A stretch of 64,000 nucleotides of DNA from Psychrobacter pygoscelis (GCF_004335015.1 NZ_RQRU01000001.1:992001-1056000), one strand, 5' to 3'. Shown: positions 10,801 through 19,652, counted from the first letter of the stretch. The notes: a model not told the origin generated them from the letters alone. Translations and numbers: made by a program.

Positions 10801-10855
10801 TAAGTCGAAACTCAGGATGAAGCGTAAGATCAGGGGTTGTCACAGTGTCAGTCAT
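7814..10855 (-). CDS. M16C insulinase-family metalloprotease (PreP/presequence-protease-like)
   Basis: The product is 1013 residues from an ATG at 10855, with AAGGA well placed upstream; an ATG ten codons earlier is less likely. The inverted zinc motif HxxEH is present as HILEH at about 71-75, inside KGEAHILEHVALCG. The Y/R-containing substrate-binding segment of the C-terminal half appears as REKGGAYGGGAGYD. Length and order match the M16C group, whose single chain of four domains forms a closed chamber that degrades short unfolded peptides. There is no signal peptide, so it probably works in the cytoplasm in peptide turnover. The gene is monocistronic. Confidence 0.93.
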   Translation of the reverse strand: MTDTVTTPDLTLHPEFRLIEHRHIDALSLDVLISQHAKTGAMHYHLAHPSDENAFLVGFRTQPMDSKGEAHILEHVALCGSAKYPVRDPFFSMIKRSLNTFMNAMTAADWTAYPFATQNKNDYFNLLSVYLDASFFPNIHPLDFAQEGIRVELDEQDKPQFKGIVFNEMKGAMSGEVDQLYHSVAHHLFPTTTYHYNSGGDPADIPDLTHNELVEFHRSHYHPSNSVIMSFGNIPVAETQAKLHNDALVQFETGKKHVSRPEQRLSAPIQATETYTADEAGPAKTHHVVAWLLPAITDPKQRLALRLLEGVLIEHAGSPLRAYLDSHELGTAPSPLLGLDDSHFEMVFYTGLRGSEPEHAEAVEQGILALLSKVVEQEISSETIETILHQIEIDQRHIGGDSIPYGLNLMLEGFSTAIHDGNPIDIWEVDEHLAWLREQIKDPSWLPELIKTHLIDNPHRVRVTLVPDIEKASKIAAAEQTRLDTIAAEMTADDKAILRQQALDLAARQSAVDDLSLLPKVGLEDIPESVSFIHGQQKDITLEGRQAKLFEYEAGTNGLYYYQVIMPLESQVLGDAESADDIINHPLLPLYLGLLSELGTETMDAREMQALQAAHSSGVTARISQRTSIHDRNKIASYFVMATRALNRKEEAIGLVKEVLTHSVFDEHARIKELLQQKQAGWQSRLAGAGHAYAMQTASRDMSRQAHLEYVRSGLPALNALTDFLASAKADGKQWDSLAQGLTALHQRIVNLPKHALIICEAEQTERLTKLITQSWQERPADAANQGSSPTKIDTESTVPSEFAGLRLQSLDTEKLAKADSEDIAWLVATNVYHNAAVYPATSADHPDTAALMVLAPYLRNGYLHSAIREKGGAYGGGAGYDANSCAFKFFSYRDPHCGQTFEHFAQSVEWLLNEPQTDAQLEEAILGIISAMDKPGSPAGEAVKSCFADLHNRGEAWQQKMRANILAVTLADLQRVAKQYLQEMPHARAVLAPFDKEEVVKALGFTVKRVKG

Positions 10856-11460
10856 AAATATCCTTGAAAATTGCAAAATATGCATCCGCTCATCTTAGGG
10901 TGTAAGGTTCGCTTACTTACAAAGAGCTAAAAGAGCGCATCCACATCATGATACATCAATAGTGGGTCAATACTGGCCTTAAGAGGGTGTTGAGATAAGC
11001 ATCAGACCAAGATATGCCGTTGAGCAGTACCCATTAATAATAATGGCTCATATAAAGTTGAGTTGGGTAGTCTGGATTGTAACTGGATGACAATGACGCA
11101 GATGCCTAGGGTGACTAAATGGAGACTGCTAACCGTGAAGTCAAGCGATGACCTCAAACTCACTGATGAAGTTATAGTTAGATTAATAATATATAAAATA
11201 TAATAGATACATTGCCTAATCTTGCAACTGGGAGAGCTTTTAAAGCTATCGATTTAACCTGTAGCATAGTTTGTCAAGATAGTAAAAATACCCAATCGCA
11301 CTGTATCGGTTTTGCCGTGCTTTAACTATAGCCAATTCGTTAATAAATGCGAGTTTATTAATAAATGATGCTACATTAAAACAGAATCCATGATTATCAA
11401 GAGACCCTATTTTAAGCTTGGCAAGTATAACACCTTATGAGCATTACCGAAAACTGAAGC
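10856..11460. other. Intergenic region with no supported gene
   Basis: About 600 bases of AT-rich DNA upstream of the protease gene and downstream of the cold-shock gene. No open frame with coding character, no RNA gene and no repeat was recognised. It presumably holds the protease promoter. Confidence 0.35.
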
Positions 11461-11462
11461 AA

Positions 11463-11490
11463 AAAAAACGAGCCAATTGGCTCGTTTTTT
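11463..11490. terminator. Rho-independent terminator of the cold-shock gene
   Basis: A perfect 28-base palindrome: AAAAAACGAGCC is followed by an AATT centre and GGCTCGTTTTTT. It lies 27 bases past the cold-shock stop codon, and the T-run is usable in either direction. Confidence 0.93.
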
Positions 11491-11516
11491 GTATCTTTAT
11501 ATAGCTAGGCTATAAA

Positions 11517-11729
11517 TTAGATAGCAGTAATACCGTGTGCTTGTGGGCCTTTAGCGCCCTGAGTTACGGTGAACTCAACTTCTTGGCCTTCAGCCAAAGT
11601 TTTGAAGCCTGAGCTAGCGATTTCGCTGTAATGAGCAAAAACGTCTGGACCGTTTTCTGGAGCAATAAAACCAAAGCCTTTAGCTTCGTTGAACCACTTT
11701 ACAGTACCTTTTTGAGTTTCGTTAGACAT
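11517..11729 (-). CDS. CspA-family cold-shock protein
   Basis: The product is 70 residues, the canonical length of a single cold-shock domain. RNP1 is seen as KGFGFI (about 17-22) and RNP2 as VFAHYS (about 31-36). It begins [18 protein letters not shown] and ends GPQAHGI-AI. These proteins bind single-stranded RNA or DNA and melt RNA secondary structure in the cold. AGGA precedes the ATG. The gene is monocistronic with its own terminator and an apparent 5' leader. Confidence 0.97.
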   Translation of the reverse strand: MSNETQKGTVKWFNEAKGFGFIAPENGPDVFAHYSEIASSGFKTLAEGQEVEFTVTQGAKGPQAHGITAI

Positions 11730-11870
11730 AATATAATCCTAGTTTTAACAATGATGGCCCTTGGCCGATAACGCTTGGGAATAGCAACTGAACGGTAAAT
11801 CTTAAAACGAAGGATTATAACTAATACTACGAGGTAATGATTTGGTGCAGAACTTCTCTTAAGCAGGAGC
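11730..11870 (-). promoter_or_regulatory. Probable promoter and 5' leader of the cold-shock gene
   Basis: On the minus strand a TATAAT-like hexamer lies near 11817-11822, giving a leader of roughly 80-90 bases before the ATG. Long structured leaders are usual in cspA-type mRNAs, where they control stability and translation in the cold. The -35 is weak and the transcription start is not proven. The remaining ~300 bases up to the universal stress gene contain nothing I can identify. Confidence 0.4.
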
Positions 11871-12166
11871 CCAGTATAGGTAGATGATGACCGTAATGCA
11901 AGCTTTATTTTTAATTAATTAATAGTATTGCCAACTTATAGCGAACTTTATACTTTTAGACGTCTCAGTTAATTTTTTGAATTCAAGACTTTGTAATTGC
12001 GGTAGCATGGGCGCGTAGGCAGTGCTAAGATATTAATTACAGGCTACTAAGGTCGTTATCAATACTTTACGATCATCATTTGCTATTTAGTAGATGAGTG
12101 CTAGATTTAGCTTTGACCTCTTCTTTTAGTTGGCCCTATCTTAACTTCTATATAGGAAGTACTACT

Positions 12167-12625
12167 ATGAGCTATCAACATATTTTACTGGTAACTGATC
12201 TGCGTACCGATGCCGATATCGTCGCCCAAAAAGCCAAACGCATTGTCTCTATGCAAGAGAATGCTCATCTGTCAGTACTGCATATTGTCAAAGATACAAT
12301 GGTCGGCTTTGGTTATGAATTAGTGCCCGCCTCTAGCTTGTACGACGAAGTAGACGATGTGCGCTGTCAAAATGCTAGAGAAGATATGGCGAAGTTTTTG
12401 ACGCGGAATGGTCTTGATGCAGAGACATCAGAGGTCACTACTGCCATCTCAAACAGTGAGGGTATCATTAACTACTCACATAAGAATGACGTTGACCTAC
12501 TCATCATCGGTCGCCATGAACGTCACGGACTCTCCGCTTGGATCAATGGCGCTACCGCTGACAATATTATGCCTAACGTGCCATGTGATATCTTGGTGGT
12601 GAAATTAGATAAACCGGTCAAATAG
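12167..12625 (+). CDS. Universal stress protein (UspA family)
   Basis: The product is 152 residues from an ATG at 12167, preceded by AGGAAG; an upstream in-frame ATG at 12098 would add an unconserved leader. It starts YQHILLVTDLRTDADIVAQK, as Usp proteins do. The C-terminal part LLIIGRHERHGLSAWINGAT...VPCDILVV keeps the G-x2-G-x9-G(S/T)-type nucleotide-binding loop in modified form. UspA-class proteins accumulate in growth arrest and protect against stress; partners are unknown. The gene appears monocistronic. Confidence 0.9.
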   Translation: MSYQHILLVTDLRTDADIVAQKAKRIVSMQENAHLSVLHIVKDTMVGFGYELVPASSLYDEVDDVRCQNAREDMAKFLTRNGLDAETSEVTTAISNSEGIINYSHKNDVDLLIIGRHERHGLSAWINGATADNIMPNVPCDILVVKLDKPVK

Positions 12626-12778
12626 CCAATCTGTTATTGAACAAGACACTCAGAGCTAAGATTAGCTTTGTAGTTTAGAGGCATACTGCTAGTGCGTCAC
12701 TTATAGCTGCGCTAGCGGTAGCCTGTCACTGCTCATTACTAAGGTCTAAGTCAGTAACAACTCTAAGTCAGTAAAATT

Positions 12779-13744
12779 TTAGGTAGCGATCATCTGGATA
12801 AATTGCTGCCAAAGTCTACTTTGATGGCAGCTGTTATGCCAGACTAGCCACCACTGCCGCGACAAGTCAAGACCATCTACTGTGATCTGCACTAGCTCAC
12901 CACTTGCCAGCTCTGACTCAATCACATGCTGCGAGAGGCAGCCCACACCAATATCAGCGCTGACCATACGCTTAATGGCCTCTGATTGAGCAATCTCCAT
13001 AGTGACGCGCACCCCTGGCAGATGCTGCAATAGCTTCTCATCGATAATTTGCCGAGTACCAGACCCCGCTTCTCTGACAATAAACGGTAGACCTGCCAGC
13101 TGCTCGGTACTGAGTGAGTAGCCCATCCTTAGGTTATCTTCTCCCTGTATTAACGGGCCTTGGGGCTTCGTTGTTACAGCTGCCAAATCAGCTGCAAACG
13201 GACTAAGCCAACGACTATCACGCTTGGCGAATACCACGAGCTTGTCCGTTCGCCATATCTGCTGGGTAAGCACTTTGACATTACTTGGATGAGGGGTCGC
13301 CTCAACTAAAGCAATATCGACTCGAAGCTGCTCAACCTCTGCGATAACCTCGCGAGTGTTGGCAATGTGCACATCAATATCCGCACCCTGCTGCGCGGCA
13401 GATAGCTTAGCGATAATACTCGGTAATACATAATTGCCAATCGTGGTACTAGCGCCAATCCTAATCTGCCCTGCCTGATGCTCATGGTATTGCTCCAAGC
13501 TATGAACTTGGCTCAATATTGCTTGCGCCTGCGCATAAAGCTGCTCGGCATAAGGATGCACCTCTAATCTGCGCCCCACCCGCTCAAACAGCGGCATATT
13601 TAAGCGCGACTCAAGCTGAGTTAAAGCACTACTCACCGCCGACTGCGACAGATGCAGCACTTCACTTGCGCCACTGGTACTACCCGTCTCAAAGACACTG
13701 ACAAATATCGCCAACTGCTTGAGGGTCATCTTCGGTAATGACAT
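12779..13744 (-). CDS. LysR-family transcriptional regulator (YeiE-like)
   Basis: The product is 321 residues. The N-terminal winged helix-turn-helix is evident in LKQLAIFVSVFETGSTSGAS followed by LHLSQSAVSSALTQLESRL. The rest is a type-2 periplasmic-binding-like effector domain, with the phrase REAGSGTRQIIDE that occurs in CysB/YeiE/CbbR-like members. It is divergent from the YeiH-type transporter gene, the same pairing as yeiE-yeiH in enteric bacteria. It therefore probably controls that gene and itself through the 180-base spacer. The effector is unknown. GGGATAA precedes the start. Confidence 0.92.
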   Translation of the reverse strand: MSLPKMTLKQLAIFVSVFETGSTSGASEVLHLSQSAVSSALTQLESRLNMPLFERVGRRLEVHPYAEQLYAQAQAILSQVHSLEQYHEHQAGQIRIGASTTIGNYVLPSIIAKLSAAQQGADIDVHIANTREVIAEVEQLRVDIALVEATPHPSNVKVLTQQIWRTDKLVVFAKRDSRWLSPFAADLAAVTTKPQGPLIQGEDNLRMGYSLSTEQLAGLPFIVREAGSGTRQIIDEKLLQHLPGVRVTMEIAQSEAIKRMVSADIGVGCLSQHVIESELASGELVQITVDGLDLSRQWWLVWHNSCHQSRLWQQFIQMIAT

Positions 13745-13924
13745 GCGCTTATCCCTAATTTCAGCATAGTGTTAGCGACTTACTGGCTAAAGTGTCGCCT
13801 ACTTATCGATATAATCGATAGATTATAACGGATTAATCTGTTATTCAAATAAGAGTCCATTAGATATACTACTTATGCATATTGTTATTCCAGCCCCATA
13901 TAATGTCATGAGTGAGTCAATCTT
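13745..13924. promoter_or_regulatory. Divergent promoter region between the LysR regulator and yeiH
   Basis: A 180-base AT-rich spacer between two divergently transcribed genes. It contains the dyad TATCGATATAATCGATAG-like sequence near 13805-13822, a candidate LysR-type operator. No binding site is proven. Confidence 0.4.
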
Positions 13925-15052
13925 ATGCTCTCTGCCTTCAAAACCACACTAAGCAGCTACATACCGCGCCGCTGTCACCTATTCGGGCTAGGCTTGGTTT
14001 TGGTCGGTAGCATTATTAGTATTTGGCTTAACACCCAAATTGATATCTTAAGTCAAGGCCGCGTGGTCGGACTGAGCGCCTTAACGCTCGCTATCATTAT
14101 TGGCATGGTTTTGGGCAATACTATTTATCCCCGCTTTGCCCCAAAGCTCGTAGGTGGTGTTAGCTTTGCCAAAGGTCAGCTACTGCGCCTTGCTATTATG
14201 CTCTACGGTTTTAAGCTGACCTTGACCCAAGTCGCAAGCGTTGGCATGCCCGCGATCATGATAGATGCGGCGGTGCTTAGCTCTACCTTTATCCTCACTT
14301 ATTGGCTCGGGACACGCTGGCTTAAAGTCGACCGTCAGACCACCTTACTCATTGGCTCAGGCGCGAGTATTTGCGGCGCTGCTGCAGTGATTGCTGCGGA
14401 GCCAGTAATTAAGGCTGAGGCGCACAAGGTCACTATCGCCGTCGCTACCGTTGTCGTTTTTGGTACGCTGGCGATGCTGCTCTACCCTGTCTTTTATCAT
14501 CTGGGTTGGCTACAGCCGTGGCTTTCAGCGCAGCAGTACGGTATTTATACAGGATCGAGCGTGCATGAAGTCGCTCAGGTGGTGGTCGCGGGCAATGCCA
14601 TTAATACTGAGGTGGGCAACACTGCGGTAGTGACTAAGATGATTCGAGTAATGATGCTCGCGCCGTTTTTACTAATATTGTCATTTCTACTAACCACCAA
14701 ACCGTCACCCCGTTCTAATACGACTAATATGACGAACAATTCAGTCCCAGTGTCTGGTAAAAGTGCGCTTATGAGGCGGCTTACTGAGGTCAAAGTGCCG
14801 TGGTTTGCCTTTATCTTCATTCTTATCGTCGTGCTGCACACTGTCCTAGATATGTCCGAGCCCTTCATTCGTACCATGGTAAAAGCCGATGACATGCTAC
14901 TGACTATGGCGATGTTTGCGCTTGGTTTGACCACCCATTTAAGCGCTGTTAAACAAGCTGGTATTAAACCATTACTTCTTGGCGCTATTATGTTTGTCTG
15001 GCTGATCATCGGTGGTGGGTTAATTAATGTATTCATTAATCAGTTTATTTAA
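13925..15052 (+). CDS. YeiH-family putative sulfate exporter / UPF0324 membrane protein
   Basis: The product is 375 residues with about ten membrane segments. Signatures of the UPF0324/YeiH family are visible: ALTLAIIIGMVLGNTIYPRF, the LRLAIMLYGFKLTLTQ helix, GSGASICGAAAVIAAEPV and GIYTGSSVHEVAQVVVAG. The C-terminal loop between residues 255 and 285 is polar and variable. Family members are annotated as putative sulfate exporters, but direct transport evidence is thin. It is paired with a divergent LysR gene that probably controls it. Confidence 0.93.
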   Translation: MLSAFKTTLSSYIPRRCHLFGLGLVLVGSIISIWLNTQIDILSQGRVVGLSALTLAIIIGMVLGNTIYPRFAPKLVGGVSFAKGQLLRLAIMLYGFKLTLTQVASVGMPAIMIDAAVLSSTFILTYWLGTRWLKVDRQTTLLIGSGASICGAAAVIAAEPVIKAEAHKVTIAVATVVVFGTLAMLLYPVFYHLGWLQPWLSAQQYGIYTGSSVHEVAQVVVAGNAINTEVGNTAVVTKMIRVMMLAPFLLILSFLLTTKPSPRSNTTNMTNNSVPVSGKSALMRRLTEVKVPWFAFIFILIVVLHTVLDMSEPFIRTMVKADDMLLTMAMFALGLTTHLSAVKQAGIKPLLLGAIMFVWLIIGGGLINVFINQFI

Positions 15053-15097
15053 CCCGTTAACAACACCTTTTTAATTAGACTGCCTATATATAAGCAT

Positions 15098-15523
15098 TTA
15101 AGCATCCGGCAGACGCCATAAATAGACACCTACCCCTGTACATATCGCCGCCGTCAGCCATGCTAGCCACAGCTTGCTATCGGGCAGACGATAAAACAGC
15201 ATCGCCACCGACAATCCCATCATAATACAGGCTAGCCACTTGGCGTAACGCGGCACTGCACGCCGCGCTTCCCAATCGCGCACAATCTTGCCGAAGTACT
15301 TATGATTGATAAGCCAATGATAAAATCGCTTTGATCCCCTTGCCCAGCACCCTGCTGCCAATAAAATAAACGGTGTCGTCGGTAGTACCGGTAGTACGAC
15401 CCCGATAATCCCTAGAGCAAAAAATATACTGCCTAACAGCAAAAACACCCAACGAACGACTGAGTGGCGGGATTGCTTAACATTACCAGTATGCGGCTGC
15501 TCAGAGTGCTGCGGCGAGCTCAT
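15098..15523 (-). CDS. DUF454 (YbaN-like) small inner-membrane protein
   Basis: The product is 141 residues. It contains the DUF454 core LGIIGVVLPVLPTTPFILLA, then CWARGSKRFYHWLINHKYFG and DWEARRAVPRYAKW, followed by two more hydrophobic helices. YbaN-type proteins are inner-membrane proteins of unknown function. A GGAG site sits well before the ATG. It converges with yeiH. Confidence 0.92.
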   Translation of the reverse strand: MSSPQHSEQPHTGNVKQSRHSVVRWVFLLLGSIFFALGIIGVVLPVLPTTPFILLAAGCWARGSKRFYHWLINHKYFGKIVRDWEARRAVPRYAKWLACIMMGLSVAMLFYRLPDSKLWLAWLTAAICTGVGVYLWRLPDA

Positions 15524-15690
15524 AAATCACTCCACGTTTTCAATTAGAGTAAATAAGAATACTTATCATGCAGGATATAGTCGGTAAGTACAAGACAGTA
15601 TGTTTAGCAAATTCGTGGACGCCTTGAATTGCCTTATTTGGCAGAAGATTGATGGGTAATTGACAATCAAAACGCTCATTCAACGGGCAT

Positions 15691-15727
15691 AAAAAAACCG
15701 CCCTCAGCATGACTGATAGCGGTTTTT
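15691..15727. terminator. Rho-independent terminator
   Basis: AAAAAACCGC pairs with GCGGTTTTTT around an inner TCAG/CTGA helix. It lies about 70 bases downstream of the minus-strand lipoprotein gene at 15799 and most likely ends the TerD-VWA transcript. The A- and T-runs make it symmetrical. Confidence 0.82.
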
Positions 15728-15798
15728 TGTCCTAGGCCAATTAAAAATTGAATTCTAAAGGCTAAGGCTGAGTTGTAATCTGATAATAGCACCTGTTA

Positions 15799-16179
15799 TT
15801 ACTCTGCACTGTGCCAATACGGGGCAATCACTTTGGGAAAGCAATACTCTCGCGGCATCACGGTAATGGCGATGGGTACTAAAATCGACTTGGTGACGCC
15901 GCCGATACTCTCACAAGTGGCTTGCTCCGGCACTTCGTAATGCACAATTCGTGTGGTGTTCTCTGGGCAAAGGTCTGAGCAGTGAAACTCTTCAATGACG
16001 CTATTGCCATTATGAGTGCCAATCACACGTTTGTCTTGGCTATAGTCACCGTCATGCGTCTCGGCAATCTTTATGAGTTCGGCATCTGTTAAAGTATCTG
16101 ATGGCGCAGCGGTCGTGACGCAGCTTGCTAGGCTGAGCAGGATGGCGGTTAGGGTTAGAGCTTTGAGTTTTGGGGTCAT
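15799..16179 (-). CDS. Small lipoprotein of unknown function
   Basis: The product is 126 residues from an ATG at 16179; a TTG six codons upstream is also possible. The signal peptide ends in SLASC at about residue 20, so the protein should be lipid-anchored. The mature part has six further cysteines or near neighbours (for example HCSDLCPENTTRIVHYE), suggesting disulfides in the periplasm. I do not recognise a family. It lies directly behind the TerD-VWA gene, 18 bases after its stop codon, and ahead of the shared terminator, so the two are probably one operon. Confidence 0.72.
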   Translation of the reverse strand: MTPKLKALTLTAILLSLASCVTTAAPSDTLTDAELIKIAETHDGDYSQDKRVIGTHNGNSVIEEFHCSDLCPENTTRIVHYEVPEQATCESIGGVTKSILVPIAITVMPREYCFPKVIAPYWHSAE

Positions 16180-16197
16180 TTTATTGAATCCATTCAA

Positions 16198-17490
16198 TTA
16201 AGAGCTAATGATCCCTATCTGCCAAGCTTCTGTAAGCCAACCCGGAAACTCCTCTAGCATCTTCTCATATAAGTCTTCTTCACTAATGTCATTTAAGTCA
16301 TCTAACTCAAAGAAATTACAGTTATCAATGACGCGACCTTCCATATCATCAAGGCTCTCCAATATACCGTAATTCTTACCGCCGAGACCGACGAACTGCC
16401 AAAACATCGGTAGCTTAGCCGCTTGTGCCATAATCTTACTGATGCCTTTGCTGTCTCGAACGCCACCATCACTAATGAATAGAATATAGGCGGGAACGTC
16501 TAACCCTTGAGCGATATAAAACTTGGTGACCATCTCCATCACGCCCGCTTCATTATTTGTCCGCGCGCCTAATGTCCAATCCCGCCAACCACCTTCGGCA
16601 GTATTAATAAAGTCATCAAAGTTATTCAGACCGACCTCACCCAGATATAGCGGATGCTCACCGAATGCCCAGCAGTCTATTGCTTGGTCATCATCAAAGC
16701 TGACAGCCAAAGGCAGAAGTCGATTGACCACTTCTTGCACCCGGCCTTGCTTATATTGCCGATTCATAGAGCCTGTAGCGTCTAATACTAAGGCCACCTT
16801 TGCTGTTAAACTTTGCAATTGGCGCTTCTCTAGAGATACAGTCGCTTTTTTGGCAAGGTTAACTAGCTTAGGTGCTTTCTCTAGCATCACCTTTTCTAGC
16901 GAAACTTTGGGTTTATCTACACTAGGAGCACCAGCTGCTTTTGTTTCTTCTTCTCCCACATCCCCACCGAAATGTTGAACCACCGCTGCCAAGCCACCGT
17001 TGAATCCCTGCCCTACGTTCGCTACTCGCCAAACACCATTCTTGCGATACAGCTGCAGCAGCATACTGGCTTGTAAGTCAGCAAAATCTGCTGATTGATA
17101 AACAGCCTGCGCTTTCGGTGACTGCTGGCATAGAGCTATTTCTAACGACTGTACTTGCTTAAGCGGCGAGTCGGCAGATAATACAAAGAATAGACTATCA
17201 ATATTAATGGGTAGTTTGGATAGGTTAATTTCAAACTCTGCTTGGACGCTTTTACTTGCGCTAGGCTGAGCGTCATAATGGGTGAGATTGATTTGCTGAC
17301 AAGGTGATACAGGCTGATTATAGAACACCATATAATCGTCGTTAATTAGTTTACCTGCTGCATCTAATGCGAAGCAGCTGATATCTATTTCTATCAGGCT
17401 TTGACGGGTGAACTTGACATTAATAAGTGCGTTTTCGTCTATGTTGACTTTTTTTAGGGGTGTACGCTGACCTATGGTTAGCTGGTTCAT
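16198..17490 (-). CDS. TerD-VWA fusion protein (TerF-like)
   Basis: The product is 430 residues from an ATG at 17490 with GAG nine bases upstream; the ATG at 17496 is the alternative. Residues ~1-160 form a TerD-like Ca2+-binding domain (IDISCFALDAAGKLINDDYMV, then DSLFFVLSADS). Residues ~215-430 are a von Willebrand A domain of the TerF/YegL type. Its MIDAS motif is VALVLDATGSM and a late ILFISDGG strand is present. Ter-type proteins are linked to tellurite, phage and colicin resistance and to envelope stress. No terA, terB, terC or terZ gene lies nearby, so this is an isolated member. It is followed by a lipoprotein and preceded by a large membrane protein. Confidence 0.88.
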   Translation of the reverse strand: MNQLTIGQRTPLKKVNIDENALINVKFTRQSLIEIDISCFALDAAGKLINDDYMVFYNQPVSPCQQINLTHYDAQPSASKSVQAEFEINLSKLPINIDSLFFVLSADSPLKQVQSLEIALCQQSPKAQAVYQSADFADLQASMLLQLYRKNGVWRVANVGQGFNGGLAAVVQHFGGDVGEEETKAAGAPSVDKPKVSLEKVMLEKAPKLVNLAKKATVSLEKRQLQSLTAKVALVLDATGSMNRQYKQGRVQEVVNRLLPLAVSFDDDQAIDCWAFGEHPLYLGEVGLNNFDDFINTAEGGWRDWTLGARTNNEAGVMEMVTKFYIAQGLDVPAYILFISDGGVRDSKGISKIMAQAAKLPMFWQFVGLGGKNYGILESLDDMEGRVIDNCNFFELDDLNDISEEDLYEKMLEEFPGWLTEAWQIGIISS

Positions 17491-17541
17491 AAACATTGGC
17501 TCTATTTAGTTTTCTTTTTCATCCAAGGATAACTTAGCTTG

Positions 17542-19251
17542 TTATTTTCTATCACTCAAACGCAGTATTAAGATAATGAAGAATATAACTAAAATAAAAG
17601 ACACAGAGTTATAGTAAATTAACTGCAAATTTTCATCTTGACTTATTGGCAACTTAGCTAAATCCCACAACGGTTCTATAAATACTTTAGAGAGACTCAT
17701 CGAAGTTAGAATGCCGAATAGTATAGTTAATAACATACCAGCAGTTTGCTTTTTTTCATTATACCTTTGGAGTAAGATATCTTTCTTAATTACTAAGCTT
17801 TTTTCAATCTGCTGATAAAGTTGTGGCGTATTGAACTTATTTAAGCTATCTTCGAGCACCTCTCTCAACTCACCATATCTTAACAAGTCAGTGATATTAG
17901 ATCTAAATTCTAATACTTGTAGCCTTAAATTATTTATTTTTTCTAAGTCATCTGATATCTTGATTTTATTTAGCAACATTCTATGAATCATATAACCATA
18001 CTCAGCAAGTTCATTAACCATATGTTGTTCATAGATTAAGTATCCAATATTAATATCCTGCCATTCTTGTTGGTTCTCGACGCCTTTTTTAGACCAAACG
18101 TATAGAATTGAGGCGTCTGATATTAATATTGAATAATCATCAAAATATCGGTAATCCCTATTCGCATAATTAATTTGTGGAATATTAATAACAGGGTAGG
18201 TTCTACCCAATATACAATTAAATGAATCCTTAAAGTGCAGTAAGTTTAACTCTGAGGAATACTGCTGATTTTCAAAGCTGGTAATAAATACGTAAGGTCT
18301 ACCTGACCAGAAATTGCCTACTGAATTAACCTTCTTTTGACTATATACAATATGCGTATAAACTTGCCTTTGTGTACTGGAGAGATAAGCTAATATGCTA
18401 AAAATAGTTTGTGCCAGTGTAGATAGTTTTTCACAGTCACCACCACGTGTAAAATTGAGCATACTAAAAGAGAAATCACCCACTTGAATAGTTTCTGACT
18501 TCTGATTAGCTATTTGCATATGTCTCTGTGCTATTTTTTTTAACCGATATCTTTTGAATACTGGTAATGCTTTTAATACATGCTGATGGTAAGCGACAGG
18601 AGCTAATTTGGCTATTCCTAAATTGACCTTAACATTGCTCAAATTGAATAAAGCAAGATTTAAATGGTCTTGGATAAAGTCAGAATAATGCAAACTAAGC
18701 TTAGGTGATATATGCCTAAAGGCAATCGTAACCACTCCATTTTTATAAAGTTTAATTTGGGGGTATAATGCAAGATTGATACTAGATGTCTCTACAGTAG
18801 CTGTAATCACTCCTAAATCCGCTCTAATATATTCAGCCAAATATTCATCAGAACACAATTTAATTTCACTTAACGCAAATTGGACGCTTTGATACCATGA
18901 CTCCAAAGCAAAATTTTCAATGTCAGATATTATACTTTTATCATTATAAGTTAACTGGACTTCAGCCCTATTTAGAAACTCTCCTATATTAAATTCAGTC
19001 TTTGCTTTAATTGTTTCATTTTGGTATTTTACCCAAGTATTTTTATTTTTATGAACGGCACATGTAGAAACCCCTGAGTCAACTAATTTATACGCTAAAT
19101 CTTCTAAATCTAAATCTTCGACCTCAATAAAACTAGAATAAGTATGATATATACTCCAGTCTTCTAGAATCAAGTCAGTTTGGCATAGTTCATCACCTGA
19201 CTTAAAATTTTTTAATAAAGAGTTTGTCAGACTTAGAATACTCTCCCTCAT
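17542..19251 (-). CDS. Uncharacterised 569-residue C-terminally membrane-anchored protein
   Basis: I do not recognise this family. The first ~440 residues are soluble-like, rich in aromatic, Asn and Ile residues. A helical, probably coiled-coil stretch follows (about 430-500). Two C-terminal membrane helices lie at about 507-530 and 543-566, around a short outside loop, so the bulk should face the cytoplasm. There is no signal peptide. The gene is distinctly more AT-rich than its neighbours, which suggests acquisition. GGAAGG lies well before the ATG. It ends 51 bases upstream of the TerD-VWA start and is almost certainly co-transcribed with it, implying a shared job. A membrane-linked stress or defence role is a guess. 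Confidence 0.7.
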   Translation of the reverse strand: MRESILSLTNSLLKNFKSGDELCQTDLILEDWSIYHTYSSFIEVEDLDLEDLAYKLVDSGVSTCAVHKNKNTWVKYQNETIKAKTEFNIGEFLNRAEVQLTYNDKSIISDIENFALESWYQSVQFALSEIKLCSDEYLAEYIRADLGVITATVETSSINLALYPQIKLYKNGVVTIAFRHISPKLSLHYSDFIQDHLNLALFNLSNVKVNLGIAKLAPVAYHQHVLKALPVFKRYRLKKIAQRHMQIANQKSETIQVGDFSFSMLNFTRGGDCEKLSTLAQTIFSILAYLSSTQRQVYTHIVYSQKKVNSVGNFWSGRPYVFITSFENQQYSSELNLLHFKDSFNCILGRTYPVINIPQINYANRDYRYFDDYSILISDASILYVWSKKGVENQQEWQDINIGYLIYEQHMVNELAEYGYMIHRMLLNKIKISDDLEKINNLRLQVLEFRSNITDLLRYGELREVLEDSLNKFNTPQLYQQIEKSLVIKKDILLQRYNEKKQTAGMLLTILFGILTSMSLSKVFIEPLWDLAKLPISQDENLQLIYYNSVSFILVIFFIILILRLSDRK

Positions 19252-19325
19252 AAAACCAGCCTTCCAAAATTTTTCATTTTCTCACTTCTCATCTTAAATC
19301 AGCCTCAACATTTAACTAATTTATT

Positions 19326-19652
19326 CTACACCAAAAAAACATTCAACCCAATCAATAACCCCGCCGCCACAACCAATCCCAACCAACCAAACCCCCTCGT
19401 TCCAGAGACAGGCATCGAAGTATTCACTTCAGGAAACAAGACAGCGCCATACGAGACGAAAGGCAGAAGGATTAACGCTCTATTAATATAGCGATGCGAC
19501 GGTATGGACTCTGGGGCTATAAAGAAGATATAGGCGAGGAGATATACCCCTACAAATACCGTGGCAGCGATAGTATGGGTGTCAGTAGGTTCATGACGGT
19601 TGATATAAAAGAAGCCACCCGCGAGTACCAAAAACGGCAAGACCGTTAACAT
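19326..19652 (-). CDS. Small four-helix membrane protein, unknown function
   Basis: The product is 108 residues and almost entirely hydrophobic, with four likely membrane helices separated by short polar turns (HEPTDTHT, PESIPSHRYIN, EVNTSMPVSGTRG). No family was recognised. It lies 74 bases upstream of the 569-residue protein on the same strand and may be the first gene of that cluster. Confidence 0.6.
   Translation of the reverse strand: MLTVLPFLVLAGGFFYINRHEPTDTHTIAATVFVGVYLLAYIFFIAPESIPSHRYINRALILLPFVSYGAVLFPEVNTSMPVSGTRGFGWLGLVVAAGLLIGLNVFLV

Noticed and set aside
16198..17490. Complete tellurite-resistance (ter) operon
   Set aside because: Only the TerD-VWA fusion is present; no terA, terB, terC, terE or terZ-like genes flank it.
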